Shown here: positions 1 to 6,683 of the stretch, in pieces
Layout of the letters: each line of letters begins with the position of its first letter
Position numbering within the stretch: position 1 is the first letter of the stretch
DNA from: JAXDLK01 sp034666665
GTDB taxonomy: Bacteria > Desulfobacterota > Binatia > JACPRU01
NCBI GenBank assembly: GCA_034666665.1
Contig: JAXDLK010000243.1
Location: 1-18,069, forward strand
Reading direction: 5' to 3'
DNA: 18,069 nucleotides
Position numbers and translations under genes: made by a program
Notes under the pieces: generated by a model
What the model was told of the DNA's origin: nothing
The model's input: the letters and a program-made list of their open reading frames with translations, nothing else
The model's database searches: none

Positions 1-82
1 GGGACCGGAACACGGCGGAGACCGTAGCACTCCGGCACGCGAAGCTCGAAAGGCAGGGCGCAAGCGTGTAGACGACCGCCAC

Positions 83-2332
83 ATGTCGAGCGGGGGGAAC
101 GTCGCGGTCGCACGGCCTCGGGGGCGAGCGAGCGCTCTCGTCGCCGCGACGGTGATCCTCGCGTGCACGATCGGCAGCGGGCAGTCGCGCGCTCAGGAAC
201 GTCCGCCCGAGACCGGGGGAGCCGATGCTCTCGAGCTCCAGGAGCTCGAGGTCATCGGCGTGACACCGCTTCCTGGCATCGGTACGCCGATCGAGCGCGT
301 CCCCTCGAACGTGCAGCATCTCACCGCGGAGGAGCTCGACGAGCCGGCGACCCTCGGCGTGCCGCAGGTTCTCCAGAAGCGCGTGGGCGGCGTGCACGCC
401 GGCCAGACGCAGAACAACCCGCTCCAGCCGGACGTCACCTACCGGGGGTTCGTCGGCTCGCCCCTGCTCGGCACGCCGCAAGGCATCTCCCTCTTCCAGG
501 ACGGCATCCGGGTGAACGAGTTTCTCGGCGACACGATCAACTGGGATCTGATTCCCGAGGATGCGATCGCCTCGCTGCAGATCGCTCCCGGCACGGACCC
601 GGTGTACGGGCGGAACACCCTCGGTAGCGCGATCGCCATCCAGACGAAGCGTGGCCGCACCCATCCCGGCGTCCGCGGCGAGGTGTCCGGCGGAAGCTTC
701 GGTCGCGCGCGCGTCGGTGTCGAGGCCGGAGGAACGCGCGGAGCCGTCGACTACTTCTTGCTCGGCAACTTCGTGCGCGAGGACGGGTTCCGCGATTTTT
801 CCGACAGCGAGGTGAAGCAGCTCTTCGGCGAGCTCGGCTGGGCAGGAGTCGAGACCGACGTCCACCTCACCTACAGCTTGGCGCGGAACGAGCTTCGCGG
901 GAACGCCTTCTCGCCCGAGAGCTTCCTGCAGAGCGACCGCTCCTCCGTGTTCACGCAGCCCGACATCTTCGCTCCGGATCTCGACTTCCTCTCGCTGCTC
1001 GTCAGCCGCACCTTCGGTCCCGCGTGGCGGGCTGACGCCGACGCCTACGTACGGGCCCTCGACATCGATCAGTTCAGCGCCGACGACTTTTCCGCGGACG
1101 ACGACCAGGATGGTGCCGCCGAAGAGCCGCTCCCCGGCATCAATCGCGACACGCGGATCGAGCAGCGGCGGGCCGGCGGCGGGCTCCAGCTGAACCACCA
1201 GCATTTCCTCTTCGAGGGCGAGAACTCGCTCACCGCCGGCGGGGATTTCGATTTCGGCTCCGCGGATCTCCGGCTGCGTGAGCAGCGCGGCTTCATCGAC
1301 GAGGAGCGGTCCGTGGTCGCCACCGAGCCGTATCATCTCTCCACCGACGTCGAGACCGACGGCGACGCCTTTGGTCTCTTCGTGACCGACACCTGGACGC
1401 CGCGCACGTGGATGAGCGTGACGGCGTCGCTCCGCTACGATCGCACCACGCTCGACATCCGGGACCAGCTCGAAGGGGACGCGTCGGGTGAGCATTCCTT
1501 CGACCGCTGGGACCCGGCGGTCGGCGTGACGTTCCGTCCCGCCGAGAAGGTCGGGCTCTTCGCGCGCTGGAGCCGGAGCTTTCGCGCACCGACCGCGATC
1601 GAGCTGACCTGCGCTTCCGAGAGCGACCCCTGTCCGCTGCCGATCGCGCTCGCCGAGGACCCTCCGCTCGACGAGGTCAAGGCGGAGACCTGGGAGGTCG
1701 GCGCGCGCGCGAAACCGCTCCGCGGGCTGCATGCGTCGTTCGCCCTCTTCCGCACCAACCTCGACGACGACATCCTGTTCGTCTCGCGCAGCCGCTCCGC
1801 CGGTTTCTTCCGCAACGTCGGCGAGACACGACGGCAAGGAGTCGAGGTGTTCCTCGACGGTCCGGTGGGACCCGCCGCCTGGTTTCTCTCCTACAGCTAC
1901 ACGCGCGCGACCTTCGAGACGACCGAGACGTTGCCGTCCCCCGTCGGCGAGAACGTCGCCGAGCCCGGGGACCGCCTCCCGGGCGTGCCCGATCACCTCT
2001 TCAAGGCCGGCATCGAGAGCCCGCTCCTCTGGAGGTTCCGCGGCTCGCTCGACCTCGTCTACACGGGCGAGCAGTTCCTGCGAACGGACGAGGCGAACCG
2101 CATGCCTCCTCTGGAAGACTACGTGACGGTGAACGCCGGCCTCGAATGGGAGCGCGACCCGGTGACGCTGTTCGCGCGCGCCGAGAACCTCTTCGACGCC
2201 GAGTACGAGACCTTCGGCAGCCAGGGGGAGAACCCCTTCGCCGGAGGCCGCGTGGAGCGGTTTCTCAGCCCGGGGGCTCCGCTCGGCGGCTGGTTCGGGG
2301 TGCGCGTGGCGCTCGGTGCGCCCGTCTCCTGA
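83..2332 (+). CDS. TonB-dependent outer-membrane receptor, substrate unknown
   Basis: This 749-residue protein is predicted to be a ligand-gated outer-membrane transporter energised by TonB-ExbBD. The N-terminus looks like a signal peptide: basic residues at about 11-15, a hydrophobic core at 18-30, and a plausible cleavage after SRA near residue 37. A TonB-box-like segment (LEVIGV, 55-60) precedes a plug domain at about 66-190, which contains VTYRGF, LFQDGIRVNE and the NTLGSAIAIQTKRG end. The rest is a beta-barrel with alternating aromatic strands and a late ENLFDAEYETFG motif typical of the family. A Cys pair near residues 510-517 lies in a probable surface loop. The protein ends GWFGVRVALGAPVS, so the usual terminal aromatic residue is missing. 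ATG at 83 is the first start codon in this frame, but the frame stays open to the left edge and no clear Shine-Dalgarno is seen. Bases 1-82 show no other feature. No neighbouring gene hints at the substrate (iron chelate, cobalamin or other). Confidence 0.93.
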   Translation: MSSGGNVAVARPRGRASALVAATVILACTIGSGQSRAQERPPETGGADALELQELEVIGVTPLPGIGTPIERVPSNVQHLTAEELDEPATLGVPQVLQKRVGGVHAGQTQNNPLQPDVTYRGFVGSPLLGTPQGISLFQDGIRVNEFLGDTINWDLIPEDAIASLQIAPGTDPVYGRNTLGSAIAIQTKRGRTHPGVRGEVSGGSFGRARVGVEAGGTRGAVDYFLLGNFVREDGFRDFSDSEVKQLFGELGWAGVETDVHLTYSLARNELRGNAFSPESFLQSDRSSVFTQPDIFAPDLDFLSLLVSRTFGPAWRADADAYVRALDIDQFSADDFSADDDQDGAAEEPLPGINRDTRIEQRRAGGGLQLNHQHFLFEGENSLTAGGDFDFGSADLRLREQRGFIDEERSVVATEPYHLSTDVETDGDAFGLFVTDTWTPRTWMSVTASLRYDRTTLDIRDQLEGDASGEHSFDRWDPAVGVTFRPAEKVGLFARWSRSFRAPTAIELTCASESDPCPLPIALAEDPPLDEVKAETWEVGARAKPLRGLHASFALFRTNLDDDILFVSRSRSAGFFRNVGETRRQGVEVFLDGPVGPAAWFLSYSYTRATFETTETLPSPVGENVAEPGDRLPGVPDHLFKAGIESPLLWRFRGSLDLVYTGEQFLRTDEANRMPPLEDYVTVNAGLEWERDPVTLFARAENLFDAEYETFGSQGENPFAGGRVERFLSPGAPLGGWFGVRVALGAPVS

Positions 2333-2334
2333 TG

Positions 2335-2505
2335 CTCAGTGGCTCATTCCACAAATACGCTGGCATTCGGCCGCCGATCCATCCCCGCTCGCGGCGTTGC
2401 GCTCCCTGCGGCGTAGCTCAGCGGCTACGCCTCGGTCGCGCGCCCTGCGATCGGGGCGGCTCAGCGCCCTCGGTGCTCAGCGTATTTGTGAAATGGGCCA
2501 CTCAG
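2335..2505. repeat. 171-bp imperfect palindromic intergenic element
   Basis: The outer arms 2335-2362 and 2478-2505 are inverted copies of each other, matching at 25 of 28 positions by my hand alignment. The shared core reads CACAAATACGCTG on the left and CAGCGTATTTGTG on the right. Both arms and a central hairpin (2410-2431) share the same midpoint near 2420. A further pair, 2383-2392 against 2447-2456, matches at 9 of 10, so the whole stretch is one long degraded palindrome. The 8-mer GCTCAGCG occurs three times in it (2416, 2459, 2475). It fills the space between two convergent genes: the left arm starts two bases after the receptor stop, and the right arm contains the acyl-CoA synthetase stop codon (2502-2504). 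It could be a REP- or MITE-like dispersed repeat or a bidirectional terminator; one copy cannot separate these. Confidence 0.8.
2410..2431. terminator. Candidate hairpin at centre of palindrome, possible bidirectional terminator
   Basis: A perfect 8-bp stem, GGCGTAGC (2410-2417) with GCTACGCC (2424-2431), closes a 6-base loop. Past one mismatch (2409/2432) the stem could extend by three more pairs, including one wobble, to 2406/2435. Its position between two convergent stop codons suits a terminator serving both strands. Neither side has a T-run, so it is not a textbook intrinsic terminator. The role is inferred; the hairpin itself is visible in the sequence. Confidence 0.4.
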
Positions 2506-4142
2506 GCCGCAGCCCGGGCGCGGAGCTCCTTCTTCAGCACCTTGCCGGTCGGATTCCGTGGCAGCTCGTCGATCCATCGGAAGATGCGCGGGACCTTGTA
2601 TCCCGACAGGTGGCGGCGGCAGTGCTCGATCAGCGCGTCGTCGACGGGGCGGTCCTGGGCGGCCGGCACCAGGAAGGCGACCAGCGCCTCGCCCCAGTGC
2701 TCGTCCGGCCGACCGACGACCGCCGCCTCCCGCACCGCGGGGTGCGCGGAGAGCACTCGCTCGACCTCCGCGGGATAGACGTTCGCACCTCCGGAGATCA
2801 CCACGTCGGCCTTGCGATCGACCAGCGTCAGGTAGCCGTCGGCGTCCAGCACCGCGAGGTCGCCGACGCCGAAGTAGTCACCCCACCGGCTGGCGAGAGT
2901 CGCGGCCTCGTTCCCGTGATAGCCCTCGATCGTGAAGGCGCTCCGCGCAAAGAGCTCGCCGACCTGGCCGGGCGGCACGGGCTGTCGATCGTCCGACAGC
3001 AGCACGACGTCGGTTCCCGGTACGATGCGGCCCACGGTCTCGGGACGCGAGCGCACGTCGTCGGGCGTCGCGACCGCCACCCAGCCCATCTCCGTGGCGC
3101 CGTAGAGATCGTAGACGACGTCGCCGAGCAGAGCGCGCGCGTCCTCCTTGAGCGCCGGTGGGAGGGCGGAACCGGTCGAGACCACCACCCGCAGCGACGA
3201 GAGGTCGTACCGCTCGCGCTCGTCGGGCGGGAGCGACAGGATCGAGCGCAGCATCGTCGGCACCACGGCGGTCGTCGTGATCCGGTGCTCGTGCACCGTC
3301 CGCAGGAAGACGCGCGGATCGAACGTTCGCAGGAGGACCAGCGTCGAGCCGAGCGACGCGTGCAGCAGCGCGAAGCCGGAGCCGGTCGCATGGTAGAGCG
3401 GCGCGGCGACGAGATGACGATCGCTCCGCCGGAGCGGGATCACACGCAAGAAATCGAGGAAGGAGCCGATCCCGGTACGTGCGATCTCACGAACCGCGCC
3501 CTTCGGGCGGCCCGTCGTCCCCGAGGTGTAGAGGACCGTGCGGCTTGTTGCGCCTCTCGTGGAGCGCGGCGGTGCGACCGGCGATGCGCGGCCGACCAGC
3601 GCCTCGTAGCTCGCGAATTCGGAGCGCTTCCCTGCGTCCACCTCGAGCCGCATCGCTGGCGGCAGGGCGGCCGTTCCTTCACGCACCGCCTGCGCGCAGT
3701 CGCGATGGAAGACGAGGACGCGCGCCCCCGAATCGCGGAGCAGGTAGTCGAGCTCGTCGGCGGTCGAGCGATAGGAAACGAAGACGGCGGACGCGCCGAC
3801 GAGTCCGCAGGCGGCGAAGCACTCGATCCACTCGGCCGAGTTCGGCAGCATCACCGCGACGGCATCCCCACGCTCGACGCCGAGAGCGAGGAGCGCGTTC
3901 GCCACGCGGTGGATGCGTCGCTCGAGCTCCCGCCAGGTCCGCTGCCCTTCGCCGTCGACGATCGCGATGGTGCGCGGAAGGTTCGCAGCGTTCAGCGACC
4001 AGAGCGTGCTCGGATGGACGTCGCCGACGAGCAGGTTCCGCCACAGTCGCGCGGCGCCCTCGATGGTGCCGCCGAGGATCCCCGCCTCGACGAGCGCCCG
4101 CGCGCGGCCCCAGCCTCGTCCGAGCTCGTCGAGCGTGCTCAC
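2502..4142 (-). CDS. AMP-binding acyl-CoA synthetase (FadD-like ligase), chain length unknown
   Basis: This 546-residue member of the ANL superfamily should activate a carboxylic acid to an acyl-adenylate and transfer it to CoA. All core motifs are present: the P-loop YTSGTTGRPKG (205-215), LYGATE (346-351), GDLA (427-430), the hinge DRKADVVISGG (442-452) and the catalytic Lys in NPTGK (534). The layout RTWRELERRIHRVANALLAL near 68-87 and the HATGSGFALLHASLGST region near 251-267 are like fatty-acid CoA ligases. No membrane segment or signal peptide is seen, so it is probably cytosolic. The start is GTG at 4142, overlapping the rnc stop by four bases (GTGA), so translation is probably coupled to rnc. 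It is the last gene of the - strand block, and its TGA stop (2502-2504) lies in the right arm of the palindrome. The substrate cannot be read from sequence: medium- or long-chain fatty acid is the default guess. Confidence 0.92.
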   Translation of the reverse strand: MSTLDELGRGWGRARALVEAGILGGTIEGAARLWRNLLVGDVHPSTLWSLNAANLPRTIAIVDGEGQRTWRELERRIHRVANALLALGVERGDAVAVMLPNSAEWIECFAACGLVGASAVFVSYRSTADELDYLLRDSGARVLVFHRDCAQAVREGTAALPPAMRLEVDAGKRSEFASYEALVGRASPVAPPRSTRGATSRTVLYTSGTTGRPKGAVREIARTGIGSFLDFLRVIPLRRSDRHLVAAPLYHATGSGFALLHASLGSTLVLLRTFDPRVFLRTVHEHRITTTAVVPTMLRSILSLPPDERERYDLSSLRVVVSTGSALPPALKEDARALLGDVVYDLYGATEMGWVAVATPDDVRSRPETVGRIVPGTDVVLLSDDRQPVPPGQVGELFARSAFTIEGYHGNEAATLASRWGDYFGVGDLAVLDADGYLTLVDRKADVVISGGANVYPAEVERVLSAHPAVREAAVVGRPDEHWGEALVAFLVPAAQDRPVDDALIEHCRRHLSGYKVPRIFRWIDELPRNPTGKVLKKELRARAAA

Positions 4143-4825
4143 GACGGCTGCTTCTCCAGCTCTTCGAGCGCCTGGAATGCCGCCGCCTGCTCGGCGGCCT
4201 TTCGCGAGCGCCCCTCGCCCCGTCCGTAGAGCTGGCCGCGAATCAGGATCTCGCTGACGAAGCGCTTCGCATGGTCCGGACCCGCGGCCTGCACCAGACG
4301 GTAGCTCGGCGTCTCGCGAAAGCGCCGTTGGGTCATCTCCTGGAGCCGGGTCTTGTAATCGGTCAGGCCCCCGGTCGTCGCCGCCGAGACCTCCGCTTCG
4401 AACTGGCGGCGTACCATGGTGCGCGCCGGCTCGAAGCCTCCATCGAGGAAGACCGCGCCGATCACCGCCTCGTACGCGGACGCGAGGATCGATTCCTTGC
4501 GCCGGCCGCCGCTCTTCTCCTCTCCCTTGCCGACGCGGAGGCGCTCGCCGAGCGCGAGCTCGTCGGCCTTGCGCGCAAGCACGGCGCTGTTGACGAGCGA
4601 GGCGCGGAGCTTCGACAGCTCTCCCTCGTCGGCCTCGGCGAACTGCTCCATCAAGAGCTCCGACACGACCAGGCTCAGCACCGCATCGCCGAGGAACTCG
4701 AGCTTCTCGTTGTTCGCGCCGACGCGTCCCGCGGCGGAGCGGTGCGTGAGCGCGGTGGCGAGCAGCGCCTGTCGCGTGAACGAATAGCCGATCGCCTGCT
4801 CGATCGGCACGGCCCCGTCGTTCAT
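4139..4825 (-). CDS. rnc: Ribonuclease III
   Basis: RNase III cleaves double-stranded RNA, matures rRNA precursors and processes mRNAs. This 228-residue protein has the usual length and layout: an endonuclease domain (about 1-150) with the signature NEKLEFLGDAVL (39-50, acidic Glu43 and Asp47), then a double-stranded RNA-binding domain (about 154-224) starting DYKTRLQEMTQ and ending SRKAAEQAAAFQALEEL. The second metal-site motif reads ILASAYEAVIGAVFLDGG: Glu119 is present, but the position that is Asp114 in the E. coli enzyme is Ser116 here (codon TCC on the - strand). The frame continues upstream, but ATG at 4825 is chosen because it overlaps the mnmA stop as ATGA and gives the normal N-terminus. 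The gene overlaps the acyl-CoA synthetase start in the same way (GTGA). No era follows, although era often lies downstream of rnc. Confidence 0.95.
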   Translation of the reverse strand: MNDGAVPIEQAIGYSFTRQALLATALTHRSAAGRVGANNEKLEFLGDAVLSLVVSELLMEQFAEADEGELSKLRASLVNSAVLARKADELALGERLRVGKGEEKSGGRRKESILASAYEAVIGAVFLDGGFEPARTMVRRQFEAEVSAATTGGLTDYKTRLQEMTQRRFRETPSYRLVQAAGPDHAKRFVSEILIRGQLYGRGEGRSRKAAEQAAAFQALEELEKQPS

Positions 4826-5886
4826 GACGTGAGGCCGTCGCCGAGCGACTGCTCGATCCAACCGCCGCCGGCGACCTCGTCGCCGCGGTAGACGACCACC
4901 GCCTGGCCGGGCGTCACCGCCGGTGCGGCGGCGCCGAACCAGACGCGCCATCGGTTCGCAGGTGCCGGCTCCACCGTCGCGCGCCGGCCCGGATCGCGCG
5001 CGCGGATGCGCGCGATCAGCGGCTCGTCCGGCGGCGCAGGCTCGGAGAGCCACGTCCAGTCTCTCGCGAGAAGCCCGAGAGATTCCGGAAACCGTCCGAC
5101 CACCACCTCCCGGCGGTCACTCTCGAGCGCGCGTACGTACATCGGCGACGGCGCCGGAATGCCGAGGCCGCGTCGCTGGCCGACCGTGAAGTGCTCGATC
5201 CCGGCATGCGTGCCGAGACGGCGTCCGTCCTCGTCGACGACCGATCCCGGTCCGCGGCTCCGGCCGCGAGCGGCGACCAGCGCGGCCGGAGATCCGAAGC
5301 AGAGATCCTGGCTGTCCGGCTTCTCGGAGACCGGCAAGCGGCGGGCGCGCGCGCGCGTGCGAACTTCGTCCTTCGTCAGGTCGCCGACCGGGAAGAGCGT
5401 ACGCTCGAGCGCGCGAGCAGCGACCTCGAAGAGGAAGTACGACTGGTCGCGGGCTTCGTCGGCGCCGCGGAGGAGCCGCATGCGCGGCCCCTCGCGGCGA
5501 ACCCGCGCGTAGTGACCGGTCGCGACCGCGTCGGCGCCCTGGGCCAGCGCCCAGTCGACGAGAGCGCCGAGCTTGAAGCGGCCGTTGCAGGCGACGCACG
5601 GGTTCGGCGTCGCGCCCCCGGCATAGGCCGACACGAACGGTCCGACGACCGTGGCCTCGAACTCTGCGCGGCGATCGAGCTCGACGTGCTCGATGCCGAG
5701 GTGGTCGGCGACCCGGCGAGCGTCGCGCGAGTCCGAGCAGATACGATCGTCGCGCCGGGGCGAATCCCACAGGCGGAGAGAGACGCCGAGAACGCGATAC
5801 CCTGCGTCACGAAGCTCGGCCGCGGCCACCGAGCTGTCGACGCCCCCGCTCATCGCGACCACGGCGAGCGGATTCGCGGATGACAT
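4822..5886 (-). CDS. mnmA: tRNA-specific 2-thiouridylase MnmA
   Basis: MnmA uses ATP and a persulfide sulfur to form 2-thiouridine at position 34 of the tRNAs for Lys, Glu and Gln. The 354-residue protein carries the PP-loop motif SGGVDSS (13-19), the catalytic Cys97 in TPNPCVACN, the second catalytic Cys196 in SQDLCF, and the FTVGQRRGLGI segment of the central domain. A C-terminal beta-barrel-like domain follows. The length fits the family. ATG at 5886 is chosen because it puts SGGVDSS at the usual place; longer in-frame extensions run into cysE. It begins one base after the cysE stop and ends in an ATGA overlap with rnc. It follows a cysteine-synthesis gene, which fits a shared link to sulfur supply, but no cysteine desulfurase gene is in the window. 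Confidence 0.96.
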   Translation of the reverse strand: MSSANPLAVVAMSGGVDSSVAAAELRDAGYRVLGVSLRLWDSPRRDDRICSDSRDARRVADHLGIEHVELDRRAEFEATVVGPFVSAYAGGATPNPCVACNGRFKLGALVDWALAQGADAVATGHYARVRREGPRMRLLRGADEARDQSYFLFEVAARALERTLFPVGDLTKDEVRTRARARRLPVSEKPDSQDLCFGSPAALVAARGRSRGPGSVVDEDGRRLGTHAGIEHFTVGQRRGLGIPAPSPMYVRALESDRREVVVGRFPESLGLLARDWTWLSEPAPPDEPLIARIRARDPGRRATVEPAPANRWRVWFGAAAPAVTPGQAVVVYRGDEVAGGGWIEQSLGDGLTS

Positions 5887-5887
5887 G

Positions 5888-6667
5888 CTAACCGCCGAGC
5901 GCTTTCCGCGCCCGCTCGAGGTCGTCGTCCTGCTCGTCCTTCCGGCGCTCGAGATCGCCCTGTCGCTCCGACAGCTGTCCGACCTGGCGCTCGAGCCGCT
6001 CCACGTGCTCGAGCAGCACGGTGAGCGCGCGAGCGACGGGGTCGGGCATGTCGGCGTGGTCGAGGTCGACGATCGGGCGGCCGCCCTCGGCATGCTTCCC
6101 TTCCGTGCGGACGATCTTGCCGGGCACGCCGACGACCGTCGCGTGCGGCGGCACGTCGCTCACGACCACCGAGCCCGCGCCGATCCGGCTGTGCCGGCCG
6201 ACGGTGATCGGCCCGAGCACCTTCGCGCCGGTGCCGGCGACCACCCAGTCCTCCAGCGTCGGGTGACGCTTTCCCCGGTGCGTGCTGGTGCCGCCGAGGG
6301 TGACGCCCTGGTAGATGGTCACGTCGTTGCCGACCTCCGCGGTCTCGCCGATCACCACTCCCATCCCGTGATCGATGAAGAAGCGCCGTCCGATCTTCGC
6401 ACCCGGGTGGATCTCGATGCCGGTGAGGAAGCGACCGACGTGGCTCAGGAGCCGTGCCGGGATCCTCCAGCCCGCTTGCCAGAGCGTGTGGGCCGCACGG
6501 TAGACGAGCAGCACGTGGAAGCCCGGGTACGTGAGCACGACCTCCCAGCTCGAGCGCGCGGCGGGATCGCGCTCGAAGATCGTCTGCACGTCCTCGCGGA
6601 TCCGGCTCCACGCCCGCGGCTCTGCCGGCGGGGCGGTCCGTCCGTCGATCGGGATCGGTGGTTCCAT
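5888..6667 (-). CDS. cysE: Serine O-acetyltransferase with C-terminal coiled-coil tail
   Basis: This enzyme acetylates L-serine with acetyl-CoA to O-acetylserine, the first committed step of cysteine synthesis. The protein has 259 residues. An alpha-helical N-terminal part (about 17-80) precedes a left-handed beta-helix of hexapeptide repeats (about 83-186). That domain holds GIEIHPGAKIG, the DHGMGVVIGETA segment with probable catalytic His100, YQGVTLGG, and GKRHPTLED with His135. This is the short bacterial serine acetyltransferase type. The tail (about 207-257) is highly charged and helix-prone with heptad-like spacing (LLEHVERLERQVGQL), so a coiled coil is likely. It ends ALGG, not the Ile-terminated tail that binds CysK in some species. 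ATG at 6667 lies 16 bp after the cimA stop, with an AGAGGCGGAG stretch upstream as a possible ribosome binding site. mnmA follows after one base. Confidence 0.95.
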   Translation of the reverse strand: MEPPIPIDGRTAPPAEPRAWSRIREDVQTIFERDPAARSSWEVVLTYPGFHVLLVYRAAHTLWQAGWRIPARLLSHVGRFLTGIEIHPGAKIGRRFFIDHGMGVVIGETAEVGNDVTIYQGVTLGGTSTHRGKRHPTLEDWVVAGTGAKVLGPITVGRHSRIGAGSVVVSDVPPHATVVGVPGKIVRTEGKHAEGGRPIVDLDHADMPDPVARALTVLLEHVERLERQVGQLSERQGDLERRKDEQDDDLERARKALGG

Positions 6668-6683
6668 CGGGCGGCTCCGCCTC

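Noticed and set aside
1..82. Possible leader regulatory element such as a cobalamin riboswitch before the receptor
   Set aside because: I looked for the conserved B12-box segments and did not find them; only 82 bases are available and the reading frame of the receptor is open through them.
2335..2505. Insertion sequence or tRNA gene in the intergenic gap
   Set aside because: The gap is too short for a transposase and shows no cloverleaf or target duplication; only the palindrome is supported.
2316..4229. Long open frame on the + strand opposite the acyl-CoA synthetase
   Set aside because: It is antisense to a gene with complete ANL motifs, its product is Arg/Asp/Gln-rich without domain motifs, and such frames are expected in very GC-rich DNA.
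4826..5053. Upstream extension of the RNase III frame
   Set aside because: The extension overlaps mnmA, is Arg/Gly-rich and lacks family similarity; ATG at 4825 in the ATGA overlap is the natural start.
5887..6093. Upstream extension of the mnmA frame into cysE
   Set aside because: It overlaps the cysE coding sequence and is Ser/Arg-rich without similarity to MnmA; ATG at 5886 gives the normal N-terminus.
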